DNA from: an uncultured Methylotenera sp.
GTDB lineage: Bacteria > Pseudomonadota > Gammaproteobacteria > Burkholderiales > Methylophilaceae
Direction of reading: 5' to 3'
Assembly (NCBI RefSeq): GCF_946479685.1
Contig: NZ_CAMLGS010000025.1
Location: 1-39,743 of the forward strand
Length of the DNA: 39,743 bases
The notes under the pieces are model-generated. The model had not been told where the DNA came from. It searched no databases and was given only the letters and a program-made list of their open reading frames with translations. Made by a program: the position numbers and the translations under genes. Below, in pieces: positions 7,706-16,608 of the stretch. How positions within the stretch are numbered: position 1 is the first letter of the stretch; every line of letters starts with the position of its first letter.

Positions 7706-9592
7706 ATGAAAAAAACAATGATAAATCCACGCACTCTTTTAGCAATATTTCACGATATTGTCGCAGCAGCATGTGCGTGGGTTATTGCCTATTTGTTGCG
7801 TTTTAATTTTTCCATTCCTGCTGATTTTTCATCTGAAATGCTGGCCACAGTAGGCTGGGTGGTGTTGCTACAAGTTGCTGTGTTTGTTGGGTTTGGTTTG
7901 TATCGCGGCGTATGGCGATTTGCCAGCGTTGCTGACCTAAAGCGTATTTTTCTAGCGGTAAGCTCTGCTGCCATACTCTTGGCCGCATTCTTTTTTATGG
8001 TCAAAACCAATGTGGTGATTCCCCGTTCTGTGCTGGTGTTAGATCCGCTGTTACTAATATTGGCCATGGGTGGAAGTCGCTTTGCTTATCGGGCTTGGAA
8101 AGAGCATGTGTTATATGGCTCGACCTTAAAACAAGGGGAGCCTGTGATTGTGTTAGGGGCAGGCGAGGCGGCTATTGCGTTGGTAAAAGACCTGGCGCGC
8201 AGTACCCAGTGGCGGGTTGTGTCTTTATTAGATGATGATGCCACCATGTTAGGGCGTGAGGTATTTGGTGTTAAAGTCAGAGGCACGATCCAACAGTTAG
8301 AAGCTGTATCTAGTCATTTAAGCGTTAACTATGTCATTGTGGCGATGCCATCTGTGCATCACCAAAAGCGCAGAGAAGCTATTGAGTTAGCAAATGCATT
8401 GGAACTCGAGGTGATGACGGTTCCAGCGATTGATGACCTGATGAGTGGCAAGGTCAGCGTTTCGCAGATTCGTAAAGTGGATGTAGAAGATTTGCTTGGC
8501 CGTGATGCGGTAAAACTGGATAGTTCAGGTTTACAGATGCTGATTGACCAAAAAGTGGTGATGGTGAGTGGGGCCGGTGGCTCGATTGGCTCTGAGTTAT
8601 GCCGACAGATTGTAAAATACCAGCCTAGTGCACTGATTTGTTTAGATATTTCTGAATTTTCGCTTTATCAGTTAGAGCAGGAGTTAAGTGCTTTAAACTT
8701 GCCTACTAAGTTGATTTATCTGACGGGTGATGTGAAAAATCGTACGCGAATGGATTATATATTAGCGCAGCATAAGCCATCGGTGGTGTTCCATGCGGCA
8801 GCTTACAAGCATGTGCCGATGATGGAAAATGGCAATGTTTGGGAGGCGCTATCTAACAATGTAATCGGCACCCATACTATCGCAAAAGCATGTAAAGATC
8901 ATGGCGTGAGTAAGTTTGTCCTGATTTCTACAGATAAAGCGGTAAACCCAACTAACGTGATGGGTGCAAGTAAGCGTCTAGCGGAAATGGTGTGTAAAGG
9001 TCTGCAAGGTGGAGATGGCACACGCTTTGTAATCGTGCGCTTTGGTAATGTATTGGGCAGCAGCGGTAGCGTGATTCCCAAGTTCCGTGAACAAATTGCC
9101 AAGGGTGGCCCAATCACCATTACGCACCCGGAAATTACACGTTACTTCATGTCGATACCAGAAGCTGCGCAGTTGGTAATGCAAGCTGGTTTAATGGGTA
9201 AAGGTGGTGAGATTTTTGTATTGGATATGGGTGAGCCGGTAAAGATTGCCGATTTAGCCTTGGATATGATTAGGTTATCTGGCTTTAGTGCGGATGAGAT
9301 TAAAATCGAGTACGTAGGTTTGCGCCCAGGTGAAAAGCTGTATGAAGAACTGCTGGCTGATGATGAACACACTATGCCAACACCGCATGAAAAATTACGC
9401 ATTGCAAAAGCTCGAACCACTGATTTGAATTGGGTAAACAATCTACTGGTGTGGATCGAGGGGTTACACGGTGCACATGAAAGCCAAATGAAGCTTGAGT
9501 TATCTGGCTGGGTGGAGGAGTATAGCCCACAGATGGTAAGCAGTGCCGATGCGCATATGCAGGCCTCGCCACAACATGTCACGGTGCACTAG
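7706..9592 (+). CDS. Membrane-anchored nucleotide-sugar 4,6-dehydratase, WbpM/CapD-like
   Basis: Converts UDP-GlcNAc to its 4-keto-6-deoxy derivative, supplying the upstream epimerase/reductase. Four N-terminal membrane helices lie in residues 10-130, then a first Rossmann-like CoA-binding-type domain (VIVLGAGEAA near 150), then the catalytic SDR domain (VSGAGGSIGSELCRQI near 290). The catalytic region reads LISTDKAVNPTNVMGASKRLAE: Met stands where most SDRs have Tyr, the known S-M-K variation of the large WbpM subfamily. Length 628 is normal. A 40-base gap separates it from the sugar transferase, so it likely belongs to the same operon. Confidence 0.92.
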   Translation: MKKTMINPRTLLAIFHDIVAAACAWVIAYLLRFNFSIPADFSSEMLATVGWVVLLQVAVFVGFGLYRGVWRFASVADLKRIFLAVSSAAILLAAFFFMVKTNVVIPRSVLVLDPLLLILAMGGSRFAYRAWKEHVLYGSTLKQGEPVIVLGAGEAAIALVKDLARSTQWRVVSLLDDDATMLGREVFGVKVRGTIQQLEAVSSHLSVNYVIVAMPSVHHQKRREAIELANALELEVMTVPAIDDLMSGKVSVSQIRKVDVEDLLGRDAVKLDSSGLQMLIDQKVVMVSGAGGSIGSELCRQIVKYQPSALICLDISEFSLYQLEQELSALNLPTKLIYLTGDVKNRTRMDYILAQHKPSVVFHAAAYKHVPMMENGNVWEALSNNVIGTHTIAKACKDHGVSKFVLISTDKAVNPTNVMGASKRLAEMVCKGLQGGDGTRFVIVRFGNVLGSSGSVIPKFREQIAKGGPITITHPEITRYFMSIPEAAQLVMQAGLMGKGGEIFVLDMGEPVKIADLALDMIRLSGFSADEIKIEYVGLRPGEKLYEELLADDEHTMPTPHEKLRIAKARTTDLNWVNNLLVWIEGLHGAHESQMKLELSGWVEEYSPQMVSSADAHMQASPQHVTVH

Positions 9593-9681
9593 CGATAAGT
9601 GTGCTTTAGCGTGCGGTATCTGCCGGTTTGTAGCTTTAAGCGTTTCTTCCTTTTTTAATTTTTTGATGAGTTAATCGACAA

Positions 9682-10224
9682 TTGGAAACATTGCCCCCAC
9701 AACAGCTGTTAGAGCGCTCAAACATTATTCATTCAAAAGCAGCGGTGGAAGCGGCAATTTCCACTATGGCGAGTGACATTACGAAAACACTAGAGGCGAC
9801 AAGCCCTGTGGTGATTTGTGTCATGGGTGGTGGCGTTGTATTTTCTGGTCACTTGCTTACTCAGTTGAGTTTTCCGCTAGAGCTTGATTACGTGCATGCA
9901 AGCCGATATCAAAATAAAACGGTAGGTAAAATGTTGGAGTGGAAAGCATTGCCTAAGCTCGACTTATCAGGCCGTACCGTGCTCCTGTTAGATGATATTC
10001 TGGATGAGGGAATTACGCTAAAGGCGATTCAGGATAAATGTATGATGCTGGGTGCTGCGCGGGTACTTACTGCGGTGCTAATTGAGAAAAAACTAGATCA
10101 TGAAAAACCAATCAAGGCGGATTTTGTGGGCCTTGAGGTGCCAAATGAATACGTATTTGGCTATGGTATGGATGTGTATGGCTGGTGGCGAAATTTACCG
10201 GCGATTTATGCTTTGCAAATGTAG
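9682..10224 (+). CDS. hpt: Hypoxanthine-guanine phosphoribosyltransferase
   Basis: Purine salvage enzyme joining hypoxanthine or guanine to PRPP. VVICVMGGGVVFSGHL (near residues 42-57) forms the pyrophosphate-binding loop, LDYVHASRYQNKTVG the flexible loop, and VLLLDDILDEGITLKAI the PRPP-binding signature. The C-terminal region with VPNEYVFGYGMDVYG holds the purine-contact residues (usually V-D/E-Y-V.GYG..). Length 180 is typical. A stop codon lies five codons upstream and no ATG is near, so a TTG is used: 9682 or 9691 are both possible. It is a housekeeping gene that marks the right border of the polysaccharide locus. Confidence 0.88.
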   Translation: METLPPQQLLERSNIIHSKAAVEAAISTMASDITKTLEATSPVVICVMGGGVVFSGHLLTQLSFPLELDYVHASRYQNKTVGKMLEWKALPKLDLSGRTVLLLDDILDEGITLKAIQDKCMMLGAARVLTAVLIEKKLDHEKPIKADFVGLEVPNEYVFGYGMDVYGWWRNLPAIYALQM

Positions 10225-10491
10225 TTTTATATTCAAACATAAGTTAGTGTTTAAGCTTAACTTAGCATTCAAGTGTGCTGTCATGTTTTAGACATGCATC
10301 CATTCACCCGCATTCACCCGTTTTGTGGAAAATGTGTTGTGATTTTGACATTACAGTCGGCAACATAACAACACTTACTGTTTTCTAAGATATATTCTCT
10401 GTAACTTATTGATTTTTATAGAGCTGATTTTTGGCATCCAATTTGCAATCTTATTAGCATGAGAAAAACGCTCATGAATAGGTGCCAAATC
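10225..10491. other. Intergenic region upstream of the EpsA-like regulator
   Basis: 267 bases holding the 3' side of hpt and the control region of the regulator. A near-repeat of CATTCACCCG occurs twice at about 10301-10320. No intrinsic terminator or recognisable operator is evident. Two ATG codons (10459 and 10474) in the frame of the regulator lie at its end. Confidence 0.3.
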
Positions 10492-11313
10492 ATGAAAAAA
10501 GAATCTATCAATCAATACGTAAATATAGCGACAGCTGTTATTCAGCGTTCGCATCAAATTAAAACTCATTTGGATTATTTTGTATGGCTGCAGAATAGTG
10601 TAGCTGAGCTAATTCCACACGACATGCTGCTCACGGCTTGGGGTGATCTGAGGCAGCAGCAAGATGGCCAATTACACTACGATGCAGCCTCTAACCTGAA
10701 GGATCTGAGAACCTCTGGCATTATTGATGCCTCAGAGCGTGTGAGTGACTTTTTAGCTGATTTATACGAGTATTGGGTTGCATCAGGAAGTGATTGTTTT
10801 GTGATCGATGCTGCGGCTCAAAATGCAATCTTTAGAAAGATTCGGGCAGTGTTTCCTGATCAGTTGGGCGAGATAAATTCACTACTTGTTTATGCTGTGA
10901 GAGATCAACGAAGTGCTGAAGAGTGCTTATATGTGTTCTTTAGTAAAGAATATAAGCTGGAAATGAATGTACAGATGATGGATTTCATCATGCCGCATAT
11001 TGATTATATTTTGCGTAAGATTAAACCGCTAGAGCGGTTGGACGTGCTGGCAACGACTGATGAGGTAAGCTTATCTTGCTTGAGCGAGCGTGAGATTGAA
11101 GTGATTAGCTGGATTAAGGCTGGTAAAACCAATCAGGAAATTGGCATGATCTTGAGCATTAGCCAAAATACAGTGAAAAGCCATCTAAAAAGAATTTTCC
11201 AGAAATTAAATATTGGGCGCAGAGCGCAAGCCGTGGCTTTGCTGGCTAATGTACCTTCAACTAAACTGAAGCAACTGCAAGTACAGCAGGGCGCCAACTC
11301 GGCTTACAACTAA
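10492..11313 (+). CDS. epsA: LuxR-type transcriptional regulator, EpsA-like (exosortase/PEP-CTERM-associated)
   Basis: Transcription factor with an N-terminal sensor-like domain of about 200 residues and a C-terminal LuxR helix-turn-helix (LSEREIEVISWIKAGKTNQEIG, then SQNTVKSHLKRIFQKLNI). The N-terminal part, with YFVWLQNSVAELIPHDMLLTAWGD and a late HIDYILRKI, agrees with the EpsA family first noted in Methylobacillus exopolysaccharide clusters and usually found beside XrtB-type exosortase loci. No acyl-homoserine-lactone motif is evident. The ATG at 10492 is preferred because AGGTG lies 9 bases upstream; ATGs at 10459 and 10474 would extend it by 11 or 5 residues. A role in controlling the nearby polysaccharide genes is inferred from proximity only. 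Confidence 0.75.
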   Translation: MKKESINQYVNIATAVIQRSHQIKTHLDYFVWLQNSVAELIPHDMLLTAWGDLRQQQDGQLHYDAASNLKDLRTSGIIDASERVSDFLADLYEYWVASGSDCFVIDAAAQNAIFRKIRAVFPDQLGEINSLLVYAVRDQRSAEECLYVFFSKEYKLEMNVQMMDFIMPHIDYILRKIKPLERLDVLATTDEVSLSCLSEREIEVISWIKAGKTNQEIGMILSISQNTVKSHLKRIFQKLNIGRRAQAVALLANVPSTKLKQLQVQQGANSAYN

Positions 11314-11325
11314 GCCTGTCATATC

Positions 11326-11369
11326 GGCGTGATAGATTGAATCTTTTGATTCTTTATTGATATCACGCC
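11326..11369. repeat. Interrupted inverted repeat downstream of epsA
   Basis: GGCGTGATA at 11326-11334 pairs with TATCACGCC at 11361-11369, and an inner GAATC-TTTT-GATTC hairpin sits between. It lies 12 bases past the regulator stop. No T-run follows, so it may be a processing or RNA-stability structure, or a terminator read from one side only. Confidence 0.5.
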
Positions 11370-11458
11370 CCAAAGCATCATTGTTAGCGTTACAATGTGG
11401 CATGATCGTAATGATTAAATTACAAGGTCAATAGCGGCTTATGGCCGGATAAATATGA

Positions 11459-11543
11459 TGGTGCCCAGAAGAGAACTCGAATCTCCACATCTTTCGATAC
11501 TAGTACCTGAAACTAGCGCGTCTACCAATTCCGCCATCTGGGC
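11459..11543 (-). tRNA. tRNA-Leu (anticodon CAG)
   Basis: Read on the minus strand it begins GCCCAGATGGCGGAATTGG and ends with the matching TCTGGGC, a discriminator A and an encoded CCA (11459-11461). The seven-base acceptor stem is perfect. The D-arm TGGTAGACGCG, a long variable arm and the T-arm GTTCGAAT-like segment fit class II tRNA-Leu. The anticodon stem CTAGT/ACTAG encloses the loop TTCAGGT, giving anticodon CAG for CUG codons. The layout matches the E. coli tRNA-Leu(CAG) pattern. Confidence 0.96.
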
Positions 11544-11580
11544 ATTTGCTACTCAAAAACTTAGCAAATCAAGGCGTTGA

Positions 11581-11608
11581 ATTTTATATTAAAGGTAAGC
11601 TTTGTCAA
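11581..11608 (-). promoter_or_regulatory. Sigma-70 promoter of tRNA-Leu, overlapping the rnr start
   Basis: On the minus strand TTGACA (11603-11608) is followed after 16 bases by TAAAAT (11581-11586). The predicted transcription start is near 11574, about 30 bases before the tRNA 5' end. The -35 box lies on the start codon region of the divergent rnr gene, so the two transcription units share this DNA. Confidence 0.65.
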
Positions 11609-14130
11609 TGACAAACCATAAAAATACTCACAAAAATAAAAGAAGTAATGATCCTCACGCTGCACGTGAGGCTAGCCGCTACGAAACGCCGCTACCTAGT
11701 CGCGAACTGATACTTAGCACCATGAGTGATCAAGGTGTGCCGCTTAGCGTAGAGCAATTGTACCTATTGCTAGACATCAGCAATGATGAGCGCGAAGTTT
11801 TTAATAGACGACTGAATGCAATGGAGCGTGAAGGTCAGATTATTAAAAACAGAAAAGGTGCGCTCTGTATTGCTGATAAACTGGATTTAATTGCTGGTGT
11901 GATCCAAGGTCACCCGGACGGTTTTGGTTTTTTGATTCCTGACGATAAAACCAAGGGGGAAGATTTGTTCCTCAGCCCGAAAGAAATGTCGCAAGTGATG
12001 CATGGTGACCGTGCCATGGTGCGCATGAGCGGCTTGGATCGAAGAGGGCGCCCTGAAGGCAAAATTGTAGAGGTGCTAGAGCGCAGAACGCAACGTTTGG
12101 TTGGGCGAGTGATACGCACGGCTGGCGTAACAATAGTGGCGGCAGAAGATAAGCGCATAAACCTGGATATTCTGATTCCATATCATTTGGATATGCAGGC
12201 AAAACCTGGCCAGGTGGTTATGGTGGAGCTTACCGAGCAGCCGTCATCCCATGCTCAGCCGATGGGTAAAGTGGTGGAGGTGCTAGGCAACTATGCCGAT
12301 AGCGGCATGGAAATTGAAATTGCGTTACGTAAGCATAACTTACCGCATCAATTTAGCGCAGAGGCTATTAACCTAGCTGAGTCTTATCCTAAACTCGTGC
12401 AGCCTGATGATTACAAAGGCCGCATTGATTGCCGAGAAATGCTATTGATTACCATTGATGGTGAAACTGCACGTGACTTTGATGATGCGGTGTATGCTGA
12501 GCCGCAAGGTAAGGGCTGGCGTTTAGTGGTAGCGATTGCCGACGTAAGTTTTTATGTGAGGCCGCACGACGCGTTAGATAAGGGAGCATTAGAGCGCGGT
12601 AACTCGGTTTATTTCCCTCGCCGTGTGATTCCTATGTTGCCGGAGGCTTTGTCGAATGGCTTATGCTCACTTAACCCAGATGTAGAGCGCTTATGCATGA
12701 TTTGCGATATGCAGATAGATGGCGCAGGCATTGTTAAACAGTATAAGTTTTACCCTTCTGTAATGCGCTCAAAAGCGCGTATGACCTACAACAAAGTATT
12801 CGATATTTTACAGAACCCAGAAGGCGAGTTGGCACAAGAATACGCCTGGCTGATGCCGCATCTGCAAAATTTGAACAGCGTTTATCAGTTGCTGCAAACA
12901 CAGCGCGAAAAACGTGGCGCGATTGAGTTTGAGTCTTCTGAAACCATCATGATCTTTAACGATCAGGGCAAGATTGAGCGCATTGAACCTAGTACGCGTA
13001 ATGAAGCGCATAAGCTGATTGAAGAGTGCATGCTGGCGGCCAATGTGTGTGCCGCCGAGTTCCTTAAAAAGCATGAACATCCTGCCTTGTACCGCATTCA
13101 CGAAGGACCTACCCCAGAGAAGCTGGAACTATTGCGCACCTTTATGGGCGAGTTTGGTTTTGGCGTAGGCGGCGGTGATTCACCACATGCTAAAGATTAC
13201 GGCAAGCTGTTAGCACGGATTAAAGACCGCCCAGACGCGCAGTTATTGCAAACGGTGCTGCTACGCTCTATGCAACAGGCGGTGTATAGCCCGGATAATG
13301 TCGGCCACTTTGGCCTAGCTTATGAGGCTTATGCGCACTTTACTTCACCGATACGTCGTTATCCGGATTTATTGATACATCGTGCGATTAAAGCTGTGCT
13401 GAATGGGGAGCGCTACAAAGCTGGCGATTGGAACAGCTTGGGCGAACAATGTTCTATGACTGAACGCCGTGCCGATGATGCTACGCGCGATGTGACCAAT
13501 TGGCTGAAGTGCTTTTACATGCAAGACAAAATTGGTGAGGTGTTTGAAGGTACCGTCGCCGGTGTGACTAGCTTTGGTTTGTTTGTGGCGTTAGATAGCG
13601 TATATGTGGAAGGCCTGCTGCACGTGACTGAGCTGGGTAATGATTATTTTATCTATGACAAGGCGCGGCATGAGATGGCGGGGGAGCGCACCGGTGTGCG
13701 TTACCGTTTAGGCGACCGATTAACCATTAAAGTAGTGCGCGTGGATTTGGAAACGACCAAGATAGATTTTACTTTGGTAAATAAAAGCAATGATTTAGGT
13801 GTTGAATCTAATGTAAATTCAAAGGTTAAGAGCGCTGTGAATAAATCAAGTGCTCGCAGTCAATCTGCTGTAAAATCCACCCCTAAATTTGAAGAGGCAG
13901 GTGCGCAGCGCTCAACAGCTGAAAGTGTAACTTTTGGCGAAGCGTTTGGTAAAAAGCCTAAGCGTGGTTCTAAAACAGGGATTTCAGATAAACCGACGAG
14001 TAGATCGAAAGCCTCACCTAAACCAAAGAATAAAACTAAAACCAGTAAACCCAAAAAAGTGGCCAGTAAAGCAACCACTGGTAAAGCAATTACAAGTAAA
14101 GCAACCACAAAACGTAAGGTAAAAAAATGA
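11608..14130 (+). CDS. rnr: Ribonuclease R
   Basis: 3'-to-5' exoribonuclease that degrades structured RNA. Order of domains: basic N-terminus, winged-helix domain (about residues 30-95), cold-shock/OB domains (100-270), RNB catalytic domain with [18 protein letters not shown] near residue 285-300 carrying the metal-binding aspartates, S1 domain ([20 protein letters not shown], about 645-730), and a long Lys/Ser/Thr-rich tail of about 110 residues, an extension common in RNase R and thought to bind RNA. The ATG at 11608 is chosen; a TTG two codons upstream has an AAGG at slightly better spacing, so the start is not certain. It overlaps rlmB by ATGA, the common rnr-rlmB pair. Confidence 0.96.
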   Translation: MTNHKNTHKNKRSNDPHAAREASRYETPLPSRELILSTMSDQGVPLSVEQLYLLLDISNDEREVFNRRLNAMEREGQIIKNRKGALCIADKLDLIAGVIQGHPDGFGFLIPDDKTKGEDLFLSPKEMSQVMHGDRAMVRMSGLDRRGRPEGKIVEVLERRTQRLVGRVIRTAGVTIVAAEDKRINLDILIPYHLDMQAKPGQVVMVELTEQPSSHAQPMGKVVEVLGNYADSGMEIEIALRKHNLPHQFSAEAINLAESYPKLVQPDDYKGRIDCREMLLITIDGETARDFDDAVYAEPQGKGWRLVVAIADVSFYVRPHDALDKGALERGNSVYFPRRVIPMLPEALSNGLCSLNPDVERLCMICDMQIDGAGIVKQYKFYPSVMRSKARMTYNKVFDILQNPEGELAQEYAWLMPHLQNLNSVYQLLQTQREKRGAIEFESSETIMIFNDQGKIERIEPSTRNEAHKLIEECMLAANVCAAEFLKKHEHPALYRIHEGPTPEKLELLRTFMGEFGFGVGGGDSPHAKDYGKLLARIKDRPDAQLLQTVLLRSMQQAVYSPDNVGHFGLAYEAYAHFTSPIRRYPDLLIHRAIKAVLNGERYKAGDWNSLGEQCSMTERRADDATRDVTNWLKCFYMQDKIGEVFEGTVAGVTSFGLFVALDSVYVEGLLHVTELGNDYFIYDKARHEMAGERTGVRYRLGDRLTIKVVRVDLETTKIDFTLVNKSNDLGVESNVNSKVKSAVNKSSARSQSAVKSTPKFEEAGAQRSTAESVTFGEAFGKKPKRGSKTGISDKPTSRSKASPKPKNKTKTSKPKKVASKATTGKAITSKATTKRKVKK

Positions 14131-14879
14131 GTGACGCCCGTATTTTATTTGGCTTTCATGCAGTATTAAGCCGATTACGCCAGCATAGTGCTAGCGTGCA
14201 AGAGATTTTGATTGACCGTGACCGTGTTGATGCACGTATGAAAGATTTGCTGGGCATGGCAGAGTCATCAGGTGTGCGCACTATGCAAGTAGAGCGCAGC
14301 CGTCTAGATGGCATGGCCGGTATGAACGGCCGCCACCAAGGGGTGATTGCACGCGTGGTGGATACGCCTATCCCATACAAAGATATCCATGATATTTTAG
14401 AGTCAGATTTAACAGAGCCGCCGTTCTTTTTGATTTTAGACGGTGTAGAAGACCCGCATAACCTGGGTGCTTGTTTACGTGTGGCTGATGCGATGGGTGT
14501 GCATGCGGTGATTGCGCCTAAAGACAGAGCTGCAGGGCTGAACGCCACCGTGCGTAAAGTAGCATGTGGCGCAGCCGAAACCGTACCGTTTATTGCGGTA
14601 ACTAATCTGGCTAGAACGATTCGCGAGTTAAAAGAGGCTGGTGTTTTTGTAGTAGGCACAACCATGGATTCGCCAAGCACTTTATTAAACACTAAACTGA
14701 ATGGTCCTATTGCGTTGGTGTTAGGGGCTGAGGGTGATGGCATGCGTCGATTGACCGCAGAAACCTGTGATGCACTGATGACGATACCGATGTTTGGTTC
14801 TGTACAGAGCTTGAACGTAAGCGTGGCGAGTGGTATCTGCTTGTATGAAGTAAGACGCCAACGCAGTTTGGCTGTCTAG
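14127..14879 (+). CDS. rlmB: 23S rRNA (guanosine-2'-O-)-methyltransferase RlmB
   Basis: SPOUT-class enzyme methylating the ribose of G2251 in the peptidyl-transferase region of 23S rRNA. An N-terminal L30e-like RNA-binding domain ([25 protein letters not shown]) precedes the trefoil-knot domain: [24 protein letters not shown], then [26 protein letters not shown], and [22 protein letters not shown], which are the three SpoU motifs. Length (250) is typical. The start overlaps the stop of rnr, so translation is probably coupled. Confidence 0.96.
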   Translation: MSDARILFGFHAVLSRLRQHSASVQEILIDRDRVDARMKDLLGMAESSGVRTMQVERSRLDGMAGMNGRHQGVIARVVDTPIPYKDIHDILESDLTEPPFFLILDGVEDPHNLGACLRVADAMGVHAVIAPKDRAAGLNATVRKVACGAAETVPFIAVTNLARTIRELKEAGVFVVGTTMDSPSTLLNTKLNGPIALVLGAEGDGMRRLTAETCDALMTIPMFGSVQSLNVSVASGICLYEVRRQRSLAV

Positions 14880-14892
14880 TACGGTGAAACAT

Positions 14893-14914
14893 CGCCGCTG
14901 GTAGCGGTGGTTTT
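14893..14914 (+). terminator. Intrinsic terminator after rlmB
   Basis: CGCCGCT (14893-14899), a GGT loop and AGCGGTG (14903-14909) form a seven-base-pair stem with one G-T pair, followed at once by GTTTT. It lies 13 bases past the rlmB stop. Confidence 0.6.
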
Positions 14915-14921
14915 GCGTAAT

Positions 14922-14965
14922 AATAAAATAGGGCAGTGATTATGCAATCACTGCCCTATTTTATT
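14922..14965. terminator. Perfect 20-bp inverted repeat, bidirectional terminator
   Basis: The arm 14922-14941 (AATAAAATAGGGCAGTGATT) is exactly complementary to 14946-14965 around a four-base ATGC loop. The G+C core flanked by A-run and T-run gives an intrinsic terminator on both strands, fitting the convergent rlmB (plus) and mqo (minus) genes. Confidence 0.85.
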
Positions 14966-15026
14966 GCAGGGGAGTTTTGTGGCAACCTGTTTAAATGAAC
15001 TTGTGAGCCCAATCCTGTGATTTAAC

Positions 15027-15060
15027 TTAAAAGATTCAAGTTAAAAGATTCAAGTTAAAA
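15027..15060. repeat. 14-bp tandem repeat, 2.4 copies
   Basis: TTAAAAGATTCAAG occurs at 15027-15040 and again at 15041-15054, and TTAAAA continues to 15060. It lies just past the mqo stop on the minus strand. No function is evident; it looks like replication slippage. Confidence 0.85.
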
Positions 15061-15077
15061 CCAGATTCGTCTTTAAG

Positions 15078-16559
15078 CTAACCTAGATTCAACACTTGCA
15101 AGGTGCGGCTACGCACTTGCGCCAATAACTGACTATTATCAACCAATGATTCACCATAACTAGGAATCAACGCTTTAATTCTGCTATGCCATTGCTCGGT
15201 TTTAATCTGGTCTGCAAAGCAGCGCTCGATCACGTTAATCATGGCCTGTACCGATACCGAAGCGCCTGGTGAGGCGCCTAACAGCGCTGCGATACTGCCA
15301 TCTTGGGCGGCAACGATTTCTGTACCGAACTCCAGCTTGCCGCCTTTTTCATCACATTTCTTAATGATTTGTACGCGCTTGCCGGCATTTTCTAAGTGCC
15401 AATCGGCATCAGCCGCTAGCGGGTAAAATTCGCGCAGGGTGGTGACGCGGGATGCGTGCTTTTGCAGTGCTTCGCCAATTAAATAGCGCGTCAAATCCAT
15501 ATTGTGGCGCCCCGCACCCAATAATGATTTTAAATTGCTCGGTTTTACTGATTTAAATAAATCCAGGTAAGAGCCTTTTTTCAAGAACTTGGTGGTAAAG
15601 CCTGCGTATGGGCCAAATAGCAGCGCGGGTTTGCCGTTGATGATACGCGTATCTAAATGCGGTACTGACATCGGTGGTGCACCTAGCGCGGCTTTACCGT
15701 ACACCTTGCTGTTGTGTTGCTTAATGATTTCAGGGTTGTTGCATACCAGCCATTGGCCGCTGACCGGGAAGCCGCCGTAGCCTTGGCTTTCTGGGATGCC
15801 TGACTTTTGCAGTAGTTTTAATGCACCGCCGCCTGCGCCTAAGAACACAAAGCCGACTTCAATTTTTTTCAGCTTCTTGGTAGTACGGTCTTTGATGTTG
15901 ACTAACCAATGGCCGTTATCTAAGCGCTTGAGGCTGGTGACTTCAGTGTTGATGTTTAATTGGAAGCTAGGCGTTTGCTGTAGATGCTTAACCAGTCCAC
16001 GTGTCAGTGAGCCGAAGTCAACGTCTGAGCCATAGCGAACGCGTGTGGCTGCGACTTTTTCACTGCTATCACGTTGCTGCATCATCAGCGGCATCCACTC
16101 GGTGAGTTGTGCAATGTCATCGCTAAACTCCATGTCTTTGAACAGCGGATGCATTTTAAGCATTAGGTAACGCTGGCGTAAAAACTCAACATTATCCTTA
16201 CCCCATACAAAGCTTAGATGTGGCGTTTTATTGATAAATTTTGCTGGCGCCGGTAGTGCGTTTTTCTCTACTAGGCTTGCCCATAACTGTAAAGAAACCT
16301 CAAAAGAGGCATTGATTGCCAGTGCGCGATTGATACTGATATTGCCAGCATCATCCATAGGCGTGTAGTTTAGCTCGCAGTAACCGGCATGGCCTGTACC
16401 TGCATTGTTCCAGGCATCGGTGCTTTCAGTTGCAATTGAGGGTAAGCGTTCTACCATCATCATGCGCATGGACGGGTCTAGCTCATTGAGTAATGTGGCC
16501 AATGTGGCGCTCATTACGCCGCCGCCTACTAAGAGTACATCTACTTTTTCTACTGTCAT
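15078..16559 (-). CDS. mqo: Malate:quinone oxidoreductase
   Basis: Membrane-associated FAD enzyme of the citric acid cycle that oxidises malate to oxaloacetate and passes electrons to quinone. VDVLLVGGGVMSATLATLL at residues 6-24 is the FAD-binding glycine motif; STDAWNNAGTGHAGYCELNYTP (near 45-66) and VGFVFLGAGGGALKLLQKSGI (near 235-255) are hallmarks of Mqo. The region PGASVSVQAMINVIERCF near the C-terminus is also characteristic. Length (493) is standard. It is separated by 49 bases from the FHA-multihaem gene upstream on the same strand and ends at the 20-bp bidirectional terminator, so it may be the last gene of a longer minus-strand transcript or have its own promoter. Confidence 0.96.
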   Translation of the reverse strand: MTVEKVDVLLVGGGVMSATLATLLNELDPSMRMMMVERLPSIATESTDAWNNAGTGHAGYCELNYTPMDDAGNISINRALAINASFEVSLQLWASLVEKNALPAPAKFINKTPHLSFVWGKDNVEFLRQRYLMLKMHPLFKDMEFSDDIAQLTEWMPLMMQQRDSSEKVAATRVRYGSDVDFGSLTRGLVKHLQQTPSFQLNINTEVTSLKRLDNGHWLVNIKDRTTKKLKKIEVGFVFLGAGGGALKLLQKSGIPESQGYGGFPVSGQWLVCNNPEIIKQHNSKVYGKAALGAPPMSVPHLDTRIINGKPALLFGPYAGFTTKFLKKGSYLDLFKSVKPSNLKSLLGAGRHNMDLTRYLIGEALQKHASRVTTLREFYPLAADADWHLENAGKRVQIIKKCDEKGGKLEFGTEIVAAQDGSIAALLGASPGASVSVQAMINVIERCFADQIKTEQWHSRIKALIPSYGESLVDNSQLLAQVRSRTLQVLNLG

Positions 16560-16608
16560 GGTTATTTAAGGATAGTAAGTTTAAATTTTTATATCGCACC
16601 TGCCACGC

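Noticed and set aside
9142..9582. Minus-strand frames of 66-146 codons over the wbpM-like gene
   Set aside because: They lie wholly within a well supported gene and show no domain features.
11326..11369. Intrinsic terminator of epsA
   Set aside because: Stem is good but no T-run follows on either strand, so it is listed only as an inverted repeat.
14156..14743. 195-codon minus-strand frame over rlmB
   Set aside because: Antisense shadow of a conserved gene; sequence is low-complexity in Ser, Ala and Pro with no recognisable motif.
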